A stretch of 64,000 bases of DNA from AC-32 sp963788215 (GTDB lineage: Bacteria; Actinomycetota; Thermoleophilia; Gaiellales; Gaiellaceae). Each line of letters opens with the position of its first letter. The first letter of the stretch is position 1. The translations under genes and the position numbers were made by a program. Below the pieces are notes generated by a model. It ran no database searches, was not told where the DNA came from, and saw only the letters and a list, made by a program, of their open reading frames with translations. Positions 27,069 to 36,175 of this stretch are shown here, one piece after another. Location of the stretch: NCBI GenBank assembly GCA_963788215.1, contig CAWBFX010000005.1, positions 124,001-188,000 of the forward strand. The letters run 5' to 3'.

Positions 27069-27220
27069 GTAGTTCAGACCTCCGGGGGTAGGGGAAGGGC
27101 CGTTTCCCAACAGATACGGATTTCGGCACCAGCTTGCGCCCTGCACAGCGGAAATCCCTGGAACGGGGCACCCCGGCCGAGGCAGCACGCAGGATCGCCG
27201 CCGTTTCGGCATCCGGATAA

Positions 27221-27287
27221 AGAGCCGGGCGGCTCTACGGGGACCTGACGGTCCCTCCTCACGGGGAGAGAAGAGTCGCCCGGCTCT
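27221..27287. repeat. Nested inverted repeats in a divergent intergenic region
   Basis: AGAGCCGGGCGGCTCT (27221-27236) and AGAGTCGCCCGGCTCT (27272-27287) are inverted copies with one mismatch, enclosing an inner GGGACC/GGTCCC hairpin (27240-27255). On the minus strand the second arm folds alone and is followed by TTTA, as a terminator would. It lies between divergent genes at 27068 (-) and 27316 (+). Confidence 0.5.
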
Positions 27288-27315
27288 CGATTGCCGACGC
27301 TACTAGGCTCGGGAG

Positions 27316-27903
27316 ATGCACGAGCTCGAGACGCCGCACGGGATCGCGCGCGTGCGCCTGGAGGCAAAGCGGTCGGCCTCGGCCGCGCTCGTGCTCGGGC
27401 ACGGAGCGGGCGGCGGGATCGACTCGCCCGACCTGAAGGGCGCGGCCGAAGCGGCGCGGGACGCGGGCCTGAGCGTTGCGCTCGTCGAGCAGCCCTACCG
27501 CGTGGCCGGCCGCCGCGCGCCCGCTCCCGCCGCGCAGCTCGACGCAGCGTGGGTCTCGGTCGTGTCGCAGCTGCCGTTCAAGGGGCTCGCGCTGATCGTC
27601 GGCGGGCGCTCGTCGGGGGCGCGGGTCGCGTGCCGCACGGCTGCCGAGGTCGGCGCGAGCGCGGTGCTCTGCCTCGCGTTTCCCGTGCACCCGCCTGGCA
27701 AGCCCAAGAAGAGCCGCCTCGCCGAGCTCGAGGCCGTGGAGGTGCCGACGCTGGTCGTCCAGGGCGAGCGCGATCCGTTCGGGCTGCCCCCGCCGGGCGA
27801 GCGGCGGACCGTCGTCACCGTCGCCGGCACGCACTCGCTCCGTAGCAGCGGCACGATCGCCGCCGCGGTCGCCGACTGGCTGACGGACCTGCAACTGGCG
27901 TAG
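27316..27903 (+). CDS. Alpha/beta hydrolase (Tex30/KANL3-like dienelactone hydrolase type)
   Basis: This 195-residue protein has LVLGHGAGGGIDSPDL as the oxyanion region, the nucleophile elbow GGRSSGARVA (Ser99), an acid in GERDPFG, and His in VAGTHSL. It is compact, with no lid, like the Tex30/KANL3 group. The substrate is unknown. It sits ten bases before the S9 peptidase gene and is probably co-transcribed with it. Confidence 0.75.
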   Translation: MHELETPHGIARVRLEAKRSASAALVLGHGAGGGIDSPDLKGAAEAARDAGLSVALVEQPYRVAGRRAPAPAAQLDAAWVSVVSQLPFKGLALIVGGRSSGARVACRTAAEVGASAVLCLAFPVHPPGKPKKSRLAELEAVEVPTLVVQGERDPFGLPPPGERRTVVTVAGTHSLRSSGTIAAAVADWLTDLQLA

Positions 27904-27912
27904 CATCGCCCC

Positions 27913-29790
27913 GTGGACACGACCGCAGCGACCGCGACCGCCACCGAGATCCCCGAGCTCCTGCTCCGGATCCGCCGGCCGGGCGAGGTCGCGCTCTCGC
28001 CGGACGGGTCGCGGATCGCGTTCTCGGTGTCGGCCGCCTACCGCGAGAAGGGGAAGCGGATCGAGACGAAGCTCTGGACGGGCGAGGTCGACGGTGAGCT
28101 GCGCGAGGGCGAGCCTGGTGCGCTCCCGCGCTTCTCGCCGGACGGGGCGCGGCTCGCCTACGCCGCCGACCACGGGCACGAGGGCCGCCTGTCGCTCTGG
28201 GTGGACGGCGCGGAGCTCGGCGAGATTCCCGGCTCGGTCGAGGAGATCTGCTGGTCGCCCGACGGCGCGAGCCTGCTCGTCCTCGCCGCCGACATCGGCG
28301 CAGACCGCGCCGGCGCGCAGAGCGCGACGAAGATCGCCGAGGCCGGTGCCGAGGAGCAGGACCCGAAGGTCTTCCGGCCGGCGCAGTTCTGGCGGCGAAT
28401 CTGGCTCGTCGACGCGGCGAGCGGCGAGACGAAGGACGTCAGCCCCGAGGGCGTGAACGTCTTCGAGCTCGGCTGGGCGGGAGGCAAGGTCGCAGCGGTC
28501 TGCACCGAGGAGCCCTCCGAGAGCGCCTGGTACGACGCGTGGATCGGGCTGATCGACCTCGACACGCGCCAGGTCGAGCGCGTGCATACGCCGAAGTGGC
28601 AGCTCCAGTCGCCGCGGATCTCGCCGGGCGGGCGCGTCGCCTGGGTCGAAGGCTTCTCGTCGGACCGCGGGACGCTGACGGGCACGATTCACGTCCTCGG
28701 CCGGGGGCCGGTCGCGCCCGAGCTGCACGCGAGCTCGATCGACTTCGCCGGCGAGGACACGCTCTGGGTCGCCGGCTGGCGCGGAGCGGGCACGTTCGCC
28801 GGCCGCCTCTCGCTCGACGGCTCGTACGAAGAGGTCGCCGGCGGCGAGGTCGCGATCGGCCCGCGCTTCCAGCCGCAGATCGCTGTGAGCGCGGACGGGA
28901 CTCGCGCAGCCGCCGCGTACGAAGGGCCGGACGATCCGCCCGAGGTCGTCCTCTGGGAGAACGGCACGGCGCGGACGCTCACAGCGCTGAACGCCGAGGT
29001 CGCGCCCATGCTCGGAGGCGTCGAGCAGCAGTCGTACCGCTGGAAGTCGTTCGACGACCTCGAGATCGAAGGGATCCTGGTGCTCCCGCGCGAGCGGCCG
29101 GAGGGCCGGCTGCCGCTCGTCGTGGTCGTCCACGGCGGCCCGACCGGGTGCTGGCCCTGGGTGTTCACCACGGGTCTCAGCCACGTGCTCGCAGCCGACG
29201 GCTACGCGCTCTTCCTGCCCAACGTGCGCGGCAGCGTCGGGCGCGGCCCGGAATTCGCCGAGGCGAACCTCGGCGACATGGGCGGCGGCGACCTGCAGGA
29301 CATCCTCACCGGAGTCGACGCGCTCGTCCGCGACGGGATCGCCGACGACGCGCGGGTCGCGATCACCGGCGGGAGCTACGGCGGGTTCATGGCCTCATGG
29401 GCGATCACGCAGACCGACCGCTTCGCCGCCGCGATGCCGTTCGCGGTCGTGACGGACTGGGTCAGCTTCCACTCGACGACGAACATCGGCCAGTTCGACC
29501 GGCTCTACCTGCAGGCCGAGCCCTGGGACGCCGCCGGCGAGTACACGAACCGCTCGCCGGTCTACCACGCGCACAAGTGCAAGACGCCGACGCTGATCCT
29601 CCACGGCGAGGACGATCTCTGCACCCCGCTGGGCCAGGCGTTCGAGCTCTACAACGCGCTCGTCGAGGGCGGCTGCGAGGCGGAGCTCGTCGTCTATCCG
29701 CGCGAGGGCCACGGCTGGACGGAGCGCGAGCACCAGCTCGACTCCTGGAACCGCATCCGCGACTGGCTCGAGCGGTATTTGGCTCCCTGA
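27913..29790 (+). CDS. S9-family prolyl oligopeptidase-like serine peptidase
   Basis: This 625-residue protein has an N-terminal beta-propeller with repeated SPDG-type motifs (VALSPDGSRIAFS, RFSPDGARLAY, CWSPDGASLLVL), then a catalytic alpha/beta-hydrolase domain. The triad is Ser488 in GGSYGGFMASW, Asp in HGEDDLCTP, and His in EGHGWTE. S9C acylaminoacyl-peptidase-like enzymes release residues from short peptides. There is no signal peptide, so it is cytoplasmic. Start is the GTG at 27913. Confidence 0.9.
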   Translation: MDTTAATATATEIPELLLRIRRPGEVALSPDGSRIAFSVSAAYREKGKRIETKLWTGEVDGELREGEPGALPRFSPDGARLAYAADHGHEGRLSLWVDGAELGEIPGSVEEICWSPDGASLLVLAADIGADRAGAQSATKIAEAGAEEQDPKVFRPAQFWRRIWLVDAASGETKDVSPEGVNVFELGWAGGKVAAVCTEEPSESAWYDAWIGLIDLDTRQVERVHTPKWQLQSPRISPGGRVAWVEGFSSDRGTLTGTIHVLGRGPVAPELHASSIDFAGEDTLWVAGWRGAGTFAGRLSLDGSYEEVAGGEVAIGPRFQPQIAVSADGTRAAAAYEGPDDPPEVVLWENGTARTLTALNAEVAPMLGGVEQQSYRWKSFDDLEIEGILVLPRERPEGRLPLVVVVHGGPTGCWPWVFTTGLSHVLAADGYALFLPNVRGSVGRGPEFAEANLGDMGGGDLQDILTGVDALVRDGIADDARVAITGGSYGGFMASWAITQTDRFAAAMPFAVVTDWVSFHSTTNIGQFDRLYLQAEPWDAAGEYTNRSPVYHAHKCKTPTLILHGEDDLCTPLGQAFELYNALVEGGCEAELVVYPREGHGWTEREHQLDSWNRIRDWLERYLAP

Positions 29791-29890
29791 GCGGCCCTGC
29801 TAGGCTGGTTTTTGCAGAGCCGAGGGCGCGAGGGGTCGAGCACTAGGCGGTAAACGGCGCAGCGCGCGCCGGCTTCAACGGAAAGGGACA

Positions 29891-30343
29891 ATGGCGTCGA
29901 AGAACAAGCAGCAGACGTTCGGCAAGCGGAACCGCGAGCGTGCGGTCGAGGAGAAGCGTCGGCTGAAGCGCGAGCGCAAGGAGGCCGAGCGCGCGGCGCG
30001 CGCGGCCGCGCTCGAAGCCGGCCTACCCCCGCCCGATTACGCGGGCGAGCGTGCGGCAGCGCGGGAAGCCGAAGCCGGAATCGAGCCGAGCGAGCCCGAG
30101 ACAACCGAAGCGCCGCAGGCACCGCAGAGCGCCCGCAAGCCTGACGGCGGCTCTCCGATAGGGGAGCCGGGACCCGCAGGGGAAGGCGCGCGGGCCCCGG
30201 CTGACGCCGTCTCAGTTGGCGGCGATCCCTTCGATCCCCGGCGCGAGGTCGGTCACGCTGCCGAGGGGGAGCAGCGAGCCGTCACCGAGGACGCGGAACT
30301 GCTCGACGGTCCCCTGGGTGCCGGTCTCCACGTACAGGAATGA
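29891..30343 (+). CDS. Small basic coiled-coil protein with uncertain 3' end
   Basis: Begins MASKNKQQTFGKRNRERAV and continues as a Lys/Arg/Glu-rich helix, then a Pro/Glu-rich tail, with coding-like composition to about 30140. The literal frame runs to 30343 and overlaps the convergent beta-propeller gene by 132 bases, which is unlikely. A hairpin at 30149-30168 and a TGA at 30142 in another frame suggest the true end is near 30145 and a base error lies close by. ATG 29891 follows ggaaaggga. It may bind RNA or ribosomes; that is a guess. Confidence 0.5.
   Translation: MASKNKQQTFGKRNRERAVEEKRRLKRERKEAERAARAAALEAGLPPPDYAGERAAAREAEAGIEPSEPETTEAPQAPQSARKPDGGSPIGEPGPAGEGARAPADAVSVGGDPFDPRREVGHAAEGEQRAVTEDAELLDGPLGAGLHVQE
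30149..30168 (+). terminator. Possible terminator hairpin
   Basis: GGCTCTCC / GGGGAGCC around a GATA loop (8 pairs, one wobble) near the likely true end of the coiled-coil gene. No strong T-tract follows. Confidence 0.35.
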
Positions 30344-31366
30344 ACCGCTCGAGGTCAGGTCGATCGGCCCCGGCGGGGTGGCGGCCGCAACCGCCTGCAA
30401 GAGCCCGGGCTGCCCGGACCGGTCGATCGTGAAGGAGCTCAGGTCGTTGGAGCCGGTGTTCGACACGTAGTAGAACCGGCCGACCTGCGTGATCCAGCAA
30501 GCAGCGGTCTGGCCGTCGCTCGCCGACTGCGGGCCGGTGAGCGTGCCGCCGTGCTGGATCCGATACGTCGTCAGCGAGCTCGCGCCGGCCTCGACCGAGA
30601 TCAGCTCGGCGGGAGACCGGAACAGCAGCGCGAACGGCACCGGCGTCGCCGACGGGTTCACGACCGGCGTGTCCGAGAGGCGGCCGTCGCGGCGGACGTG
30701 GAAGACGTCGATCGAGCTCGTGCTCGCCTTCGTCGTGACGAGCAGCTTCGAGCCGTCGGGCGTGAAGGCGACGTCGCCCGGCGACATCAGGAAGTTCGGC
30801 GGGTCGCCGTTGGCGAGCCCGAGCGAACGCGCGGAATCCTCGATCGGCCTCAGCTGTCCGTGGTGGCCAAGCCAGAAGCCCTGCACGATTCCGGTCCCGC
30901 CGGAGTTGAGCACGTAGACGAGGCGGCCGTGAACCGCGACGCTCGCCGGGAAGCTGCCGCCGGAGTCGACGACGCTCTCGCGGCGGAGCCGGTCACCGTG
31001 CACCTTGAACGAGGTGACGGTGTCGCTGCCGGCGTTCACCGCGATCAGCGCGTGGCCGTGGCGGGCGAGCTTGAGCGAGTCCTGCGAGGCCAGGCGGTCC
31101 GACTCGGTGCCCGGAGCGGCGGTGCCGCCGAGGCCTCCCGTCGAATACGTGCCGGCCCTCGTCAGGAGCCCGTCGTGGCCGCGGTCGTAGACGGCGATCG
31201 CGTTCCCGTCGGGCTGGTTCGTCTGGACGAAGACGACCCCGTGCCCGCGATGGCCGTGGTGGTGACCGTGGCCGTGGCCGTGGCCGTGGCCGGCGCTCGC
31301 GGCCTGCGCGCCTGCGAGAGCGGTCACCGCGAGCGCGAGAAAGAGCGTGAGAACTGGGCGTTTCAT
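30212..31366 (-). CDS. Secreted beta-propeller (lactonase-like) with His-Gly repeat
   Basis: This 384-residue protein has a signal peptide (about 1-25). A striking run of alternating His and Gly follows (about 26-43). The rest is a seven-bladed-propeller-type repeat region (VFVQTNQPDGNAIAVY, SPGDVAFTPDGSKLLVTT, FYYVSNTGSNDLSSF). It resembles the 6-phosphogluconolactonase/3-carboxymuconate cyclase superfamily but is exported and lacks obvious catalytic residues. The His run could bind metal. GGAGGAG lies before ATG 31366. It is divergent from the response regulator. Confidence 0.75.
   Translation of the reverse strand: MKRPVLTLFLALAVTALAGAQAASAGHGHGHGHGHHHGHRGHGVVFVQTNQPDGNAIAVYDRGHDGLLTRAGTYSTGGLGGTAAPGTESDRLASQDSLKLARHGHALIAVNAGSDTVTSFKVHGDRLRRESVVDSGGSFPASVAVHGRLVYVLNSGGTGIVQGFWLGHHGQLRPIEDSARSLGLANGDPPNFLMSPGDVAFTPDGSKLLVTTKASTSSIDVFHVRRDGRLSDTPVVNPSATPVPFALLFRSPAELISVEAGASSLTTYRIQHGGTLTGPQSASDGQTAACWITQVGRFYYVSNTGSNDLSSFTIDRSGQPGLLQAVAAATPPGPIDLTSSGSFLYVETGTQGTVEQFRVLGDGSLLPLGSVTDLAPGIEGIAAN
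31262..31292. repeat. Hexanucleotide tandem repeat inside the His-Gly run
   Basis: Repeats of ccgtgg/gtggcc, about four to five units, encode the alternating Gly-His stretch of the secreted propeller. Such short repeats can gain or lose units by slippage without shifting the frame. Confidence 0.6.
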
Positions 31367-31494
31367 GCGACTCCTCCCTGTCGTTGACCCGACCCACGCT
31401 AGGCGCGCGCCGGCCGCTCCGCGCTTACGATTCCGTGAACGCCGCCGACCCGAATTAAGGGAGTCGTAACGATTCATCCGGGCAGACTGTGGAT

Positions 31495-32175
31495 ATGACG
31501 ACCGTCCTCGTAGTCGACGACGAACCGCTGGTGAGGGACGTCGTCACCCGCTACCTCGAGCGCGACGGACACCGCGTCGTGACCGCCGGAGACGGCGACA
31601 GCGCACGGGAGCTGATCGAGCGGGAGGAGCCGAGCCTCGTCCTGCTCGACGTGATGCTGCCCGGCGAGACGAACGGCCTCGACCTCTGCCGCTGGATCCG
31701 CTCGAGCTCGGAGCTGCCGGTGATCCTGCTCACGGCGCGCGTCGAGGAGGCCGACCGGATCGTCGGGCTCGAGCTCGGCGCAGACGACTACGTGACGAAG
31801 CCGTTCTCGCCGCGCGAGCTGGCGACGCGCGTCAAGACGGTCCTTCGGCGTGTGCCTTCGGGGCGACCGCCGATCGACCGCGTGACGGTCGGGTGCCTCG
31901 AGATCGACGCGACCACGCACGAGGTGCGACGGGACGGCGAGCCGGTCGTCCTGACCGCCAAGGAGTTCGACCTGCTCTGGTTCCTCGCCTCGAACGCCGA
32001 TCGGGTCTTCTCGCGGGACCAGCTGATGGAGCGCGTCTGGGGCTACTCGGCCGCGCTCGACACTGGCACCGTCACCGTCCACGTCCGTCGGCTGCGGGAG
32101 AAGCTCGAGGCCGACCCGTCCGACCCGCGGCTGCTCGAGACGGTCTGGGGCGTCGGCTACCGGCTACGCGCATGA
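31495..32175 (+). CDS. OmpR-family response regulator
   Basis: This 226-residue protein has a receiver domain with acidic pocket VVDDEP, phospho-acceptor Asp52 in LVLLDVMLPG, Thr in ILLTARVEEADR and Lys in DDYVTKPF. A winged-helix Trans_reg_C domain (LTAKEFDLLWFL, VTVHVRRLREKLE, VWGVGYRLRA) follows. ATG 31495 is preferred over GTG 31489. The histidine kinase gene follows after 64 bases, forming a two-component pair. The divergent propeller gene is a candidate target. Confidence 0.93.
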   Translation: MTTVLVVDDEPLVRDVVTRYLERDGHRVVTAGDGDSARELIEREEPSLVLLDVMLPGETNGLDLCRWIRSSSELPVILLTARVEEADRIVGLELGADDYVTKPFSPRELATRVKTVLRRVPSGRPPIDRVTVGCLEIDATTHEVRRDGEPVVLTAKEFDLLWFLASNADRVFSRDQLMERVWGYSAALDTGTVTVHVRRLREKLEADPSDPRLLETVWGVGYRLRA

Positions 32176-32239
32176 GGGTAGGCTCGACGGAGCTCAACAG
32201 GGAGCGGAGGCGCCGGCTTTGCCGGCGCCGGGAGCGGGA

Positions 32240-33248
32240 ATGAGCATCCGGGCGCAACTCGCGGTGCTGGCGGTCGCGGCAGTCTGCCTGCCGCTCGCCT
32301 CGGTGGTCCTGTCCGGGCTCGTGATGTTCCACATGCCCGGCGACGAGAAGACGTTCTGGCTCGTCATCGCCGCGTCTGCCCTCTGCGCGCTGGCCGCGGC
32401 ACTCTTCCTGGGCCAGCGGATCCTGAAGCCGCTCGACGGACTGCGTTCGGCGTCGAAGCGGCTCGCCGGCGGCGACCTGAGCGCGCGCGCTCCCGCCACC
32501 GGGCCGCGCGAGCTGCAGGAGCTCGGTGCGTCGTTCAACGAGATGGCCGCGAACCTGGAGAAGCTGTTCGACGCGCGCCGCGAGCTCGTGATGTGGGCCA
32601 GCCACGACCTGCGCACGCCGCTCGCCTCGCTGCGCGCGATGGTCGAGGCGCTCGAGGACGGGCTCGCGCGGCCGGAGGAGTACCTCTCCGCGATCAGGGC
32701 GCAAACGCAGATCCTCTCCGGGCTCGTCGAGGACCTGTTCGTGCTCGCGCGGATCGACTCCGGCGCGCTCGCGCTCGAGCTGCAGGAGGCTTCGCTCGCC
32801 GACCTCGTGACGGCCTGCGTGGACGCGCTCGAGGCCGACGCGTCGGCGCGCGGCGTGCGGCTGCGGTCGCGGGTGGCCACCGACCCAGTCGTCTCCGTGG
32901 CGCCCGACAAGGTGCAGCGCGTGCTCATGAACCTGCTCTCGAACGCGCTCCGCCACGCGCGGCCCGACGGCGAGGTCGCGGTCGTGGTCGAGGAGGACGG
33001 GGACGGAGTGCTCGTAGCCGTCGAGGACGACGGCAACGGGCTCGCGCCGGGCTGCTCGGAGCGGATGTTCGAGCGCTTCTGGCGCGCCGACGACTCGCGC
33101 ACGGGCTCGAGCGGCGGCGCCGGGCTCGGGTCTCGCGATCGCGCAGGGGCTCGTGCAGGCGCACGGCGGGACGATCTGGGCCGAGAACCGTCTCGGCGGC
33201 GGCGCGCGGGTCGCGTTCACGCTGCCGCGCTCGCCGTCCAGCTCCTAG
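32240..33248 (+). CDS. Sensor histidine kinase with HAMP domain (frameshifted at 3' end)
   Basis: Repaired length is 335 residues. Two N-terminal membrane helices (about 5-30 and 37-58) are separated by only a few residues, so there is no real extracellular sensor domain; HAMP follows. His122 in ASHDLRTPLASL is the phosphorylation site, then N-box VQRVLMNLLSNALRHA, G1 VEDDGNGLAPG, and F-box ERFWRADDSR. One extra G near 33130 (gctcgggtctcgc) breaks the G2 box. Without it the protein ends GLGLAIAQGLVQAHGGTIW to TAG 33246. It pairs with the upstream OmpR regulator. Confidence 0.88.
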
Positions 33249-34169
33249 TCAGACCTCGAGCGCGACGCTTCCGCCTCCTGCAACTGCGTGAGCGAGTGCC
33301 GCGTCGGCCTCCGCGAGGGGCCAGGACCCGCCCAGCTCGAAGGCGAGCCGTCCGGCGGCCAGATCCTGGGCCGCGGCCGCGAGCTGCTCCCCGTCGGAGC
33401 GGACGTACAGCGAGACGACTTCGACTCCTCGCTCGGTCTCGGGCGGGTCGGAGGTGATCGTGACCAGACGACCGCCGTCTCGAACCGCCGCGAGCGCGAG
33501 CACGGCGCCGTCGGGCGCAGCGTTGGCAGCGGCATCGACACCCTCGCCGGCGGTCGCCGCGACGACCTGGGCGGTCCAGTCGGGGTCGTGGTAGTCGATC
33601 ACCGTCGCGGCTCCGGAGCCGATTACCCGCTCGCGACTCCTCGGTCCCGCCGTCGCGATCACCTCGACACCGCGCAGAGCTGCCATCGAGACGATCAGCG
33701 TTCCGGTCGCTCCGCCCGCACCGTGCACGAGCAGCCGCTCGCCGCGGTCCACGCGCAGGCCTTCGTCCAGCACCTGAACCGCGGTCAGCGCGGGGACCGG
33801 GAACGCAGCGGCCTGCGTCCACGGAATCTCCGCCGGTTTGGGGGCGAGCGCGGCGGCCTCGGCCAGGAGCAACGGCGCCCAGCACCCTTGATCCACGAGT
33901 GGCAGCGGATGGGTGAGCACGGGATCCCCGACGGACCACCGCTCGACCCCGGCACCCACGGCCGCAACGACTCCTGCTGCCGCGACGCCGAGCGCCATCG
34001 GCGGCTGTCGTCCCAGGTCCCAGCGGCCGGTCCGGGCGAACTCGTCCCAATTGCCTACGCCGGCGGCCTTGACCTCGATCAGAACTTCGCCGGCGCGCGG
34101 CGCGCGAGGGTCAGGCACCTCGAGCACCGTCACACCGCCACCGAATTCTTCGATCCCTGCGACGCGCAC
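33249..34169 (-). CDS. NADP-dependent zinc-less quinone oxidoreductase-like MDR protein
   Basis: This 306-residue protein has an N-terminal GroES-like domain (GEVLIEVKAAGVGNWDEFARTGR) and a Rossmann half with the nucleotide loop VHGAGGATGTLIVSMA. There are no zinc-binding Cys clusters. It resembles quinone oxidoreductase/NADPH-dependent MDR enzymes. Its stop abuts that of the convergent kinase gene. Physiological substrate unknown. Confidence 0.85.
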   Translation of the reverse strand: MRVAGIEEFGGGVTVLEVPDPRAPRAGEVLIEVKAAGVGNWDEFARTGRWDLGRQPPMALGVAAAGVVAAVGAGVERWSVGDPVLTHPLPLVDQGCWAPLLLAEAAALAPKPAEIPWTQAAAFPVPALTAVQVLDEGLRVDRGERLLVHGAGGATGTLIVSMAALRGVEVIATAGPRSRERVIGSGAATVIDYHDPDWTAQVVAATAGEGVDAAANAAPDGAVLALAAVRDGGRLVTITSDPPETERGVEVVSLYVRSDGEQLAAAAQDLAAGRLAFELGGSWPLAEADAALAHAVAGGGSVALEV

Positions 34170-34261
34170 GATCGATCGCCGAGAACCTACTGCTTGCGGT
34201 CGGCCGGCGCTCGGCTAGGGTGGGCGGCCGCTTGCAGGTCGCAACCACTCGGGAGGTGTTG

Positions 34262-34867
34262 ATGCAGGACACCACGTGCCATATGTCGATTTCGCTCGAC
34301 GGCTTCGTCGCCGGGCCGGATCAGAGTCGCGAGGACCCGCTGGGCAAGGGCGGGATGGAGCTGCATCGCTGGCACCTGGGCGACGAACGCGCCAACGAGG
34401 CCGACGAGACGGCCGCCGGTTGGCTTTTGCGCCCGCGTGGCGCCTACGTGATGGGTCGCAACATGTTCGGGCCGATCCGCGGTGAGTGGGACGAGGACTG
34501 GCGCGGCTGGTGGGGACCTGAGCCGCCGTACCACGCTCCGGTGTTCGTGCTCACCCATCACGCCCATGAGCCGATCGAGATGGAGGGCGGGACGACCTTC
34601 CATTTCGTCACCGACGGGTTCGACGCCGCCTACGCGCAGGCGCGCGAAACCGCCGGCGATGACGGCGTGGACATCGCCGGAGGCGCCTCGACCGTGCGGC
34701 AGGCGCTCATCGCAGGGGTCGTGGACGAGCTCACGCTCGACATCGCCCCGGTCTTGCTCGGGTCCGGCGAGCGGATCTTCGACGGAGTCGAGTCCCTCGG
34801 CATGGAGCCGGCGGAGGTGCTGCATTCACCGCTGGCCACGCACATCCGGTATCGCCGGGCGGGCTAG
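34262..34867 (+). CDS. RibD C-terminal/dihydrofolate reductase-like protein
   Basis: This 201-residue protein matches the RibD_C fold: MSISLDGFVAGPDQS at the N-terminus, YVMGRNMFGPI, VFVLTHHAHEPIE, VDIAGGASTVRQAL (pyridine-nucleotide loop), and a final DELTLDIAPVLLGSGERIF. Stand-alone members are common in actinobacteria and of unknown substrate; they are not true DHFRs. GGAGGT precedes ATG 34262. Confidence 0.85.
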   Translation: MQDTTCHMSISLDGFVAGPDQSREDPLGKGGMELHRWHLGDERANEADETAAGWLLRPRGAYVMGRNMFGPIRGEWDEDWRGWWGPEPPYHAPVFVLTHHAHEPIEMEGGTTFHFVTDGFDAAYAQARETAGDDGVDIAGGASTVRQALIAGVVDELTLDIAPVLLGSGERIFDGVESLGMEPAEVLHSPLATHIRYRRAG

Positions 34868-34884
34868 AGCCGGCGGCCCTGGGC

Positions 34885-35319
34885 TCAGTCCTCGATCTGT
34901 CCCGTTCCCTCCTGCCGCATGGAATCGAGTCGGGCCCGCATTGCCTCGAGCTTCTCGGGCGAGTGCCCGACCCAGTCGAGGAGCTCGGCAACGATACGTA
35001 GCGGTTCCCGGGTGCGGAAGGACTGCGTTGGATTCCCAGGGAACTTCTTGTTGGTGAGATTGGGGTCGTCCTCGAACTCCCCCAGAGGCTCGACGACGTA
35101 GATGCGCCCACGGCCCTCACCGGAGGCGAGCTCGGCGCCCCAGACCGCGGCGTCGAGAGTCGCGGTGAAGTAGACGTAGTTCATCAGCCGCCCTGCCTCG
35201 AAGTTCGATTCACGCCCGGGAACCAAGAGCTCGCCCACCGCGAGGTCTGCCTTTGTGCCGTGCAGGTACACGCCCGGCTCGTACACCTCGAAGGGCACCG
35301 GCTCCCCCACGCCGCTCAT
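34885..35319 (-). CDS. arr: Rifampin ADP-ribosyltransferase (Arr family)
   Basis: This 144-residue protein follows Arr closely along its length: VYLHGTKADLAVGELL, LMNYVYFTATLDAAVWGAELA, GEGRGRIYVVEPLG, DDPNLTNKKFPGNPTQS, REPLRIVAELLDWVGHSPE. Arr enzymes use NAD to ADP-ribosylate and inactivate rifamycins. The catalytic His-Tyr-Asp set is consistent: His in the HGTK motif, Tyr in NYVYFT, and Asp in EDDPNLT. Chromosomal arr is common in soil actinobacteria, so intrinsic resistance rather than a mobile gene is likely. Confidence 0.9.
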   Translation of the reverse strand: MSGVGEPVPFEVYEPGVYLHGTKADLAVGELLVPGRESNFEAGRLMNYVYFTATLDAAVWGAELASGEGRGRIYVVEPLGEFEDDPNLTNKKFPGNPTQSFRTREPLRIVAELLDWVGHSPEKLEAMRARLDSMRQEGTGQIED

Positions 35320-35378
35320 ACGGCGATGCTACTGACGGTCAGCACGGACCCCACGGCCCGGTCTTTAAGCTGCGGCCG

Positions 35379-35972
35379 ATGACCGATCACGCCGCCGCGA
35401 CCTTCACCGTTCGACCGCTGACTCCCGAGACGTGGGACGCCTTTGCGGACCTCGCCGAGCGGCACAACGGCGTGTGGGGCGGGTGCTGGTGCACGTGGTT
35501 CCACACCTTCCACGCCGAGAAGGAGTTCTCATACGAGGCCAACCGGGCGTTGAAGGAGCGACTCGTCCGCGAGGGCCGAGCTCACGCCGCGCTGGTCTTC
35601 GACGGCGACATCGCCGTCGCGTGGTGTCAGTTCGGAAGCCCGGAGGAGCTGAAGAACATCAAGCACCGCAAGGAGTACGAGGCCGAGCTCGACAGCCTGC
35701 CCGACTACCGTGTGACGTGCTTCTTCGTCGACAAGCGCTACCGGCGCCGCGGTGTCTCTGCCCTGGCGCTCGAGGGCGCGCTCGACCTGATCGCCGAGGC
35801 CGGCGGCGGGGTTGTCGAGGCCTATCCCCAGGACACGGGCGGCAAGAAGATCACCGCGTCGTTCCTCTACAGCGTCACCCGCAGCCTGTTCGAGCAAGCC
35901 GGTTTCACCTACGTGCGGCCGAAGGGTAAGAACCACACCGTGATGCGGACGACGATCGACCCGGCCCGGTAG
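35379..35972 (+). CDS. GNAT-family N-acetyltransferase
   Basis: This 197-residue protein begins TFTVRPLTPETWDAFADLAER and has an unusual aromatic/Cys stretch GVWGGCWCTWFHTFH. A YRRRGVSALALEGAL acetyl-CoA loop follows. The WGGCWC segment is typical of a GNAT subgroup found in actinobacteria; its substrate is unknown. ATG 35379 is chosen at the beginning of the fold. The 203 bases after it hold no recognised feature. Confidence 0.75.
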   Translation: MTDHAAATFTVRPLTPETWDAFADLAERHNGVWGGCWCTWFHTFHAEKEFSYEANRALKERLVREGRAHAALVFDGDIAVAWCQFGSPEELKNIKHRKEYEAELDSLPDYRVTCFFVDKRYRRRGVSALALEGALDLIAEAGGGVVEAYPQDTGGKKITASFLYSVTRSLFEQAGFTYVRPKGKNHTVMRTTIDPAR

Positions 35973-36175
35973 CCGGGAACGGCTAGGCGGCTTGGGCAAG
36001 ATCACCCTTTCGGAGTGGTCGACGCTCGGCTGCGCCAGTGTTCCGCAATGACGCCTGAAGAACGTGGGCTGGGATCTGCCTATGTCGATGAGTTCTCGGC
36101 GGTCTGCCAGTCTTTTAACTGCGCACGTGTCCCTGGCAGGGTGAGCGGCCGGAGCAGGCGGCCGAGAAAGGAGTC

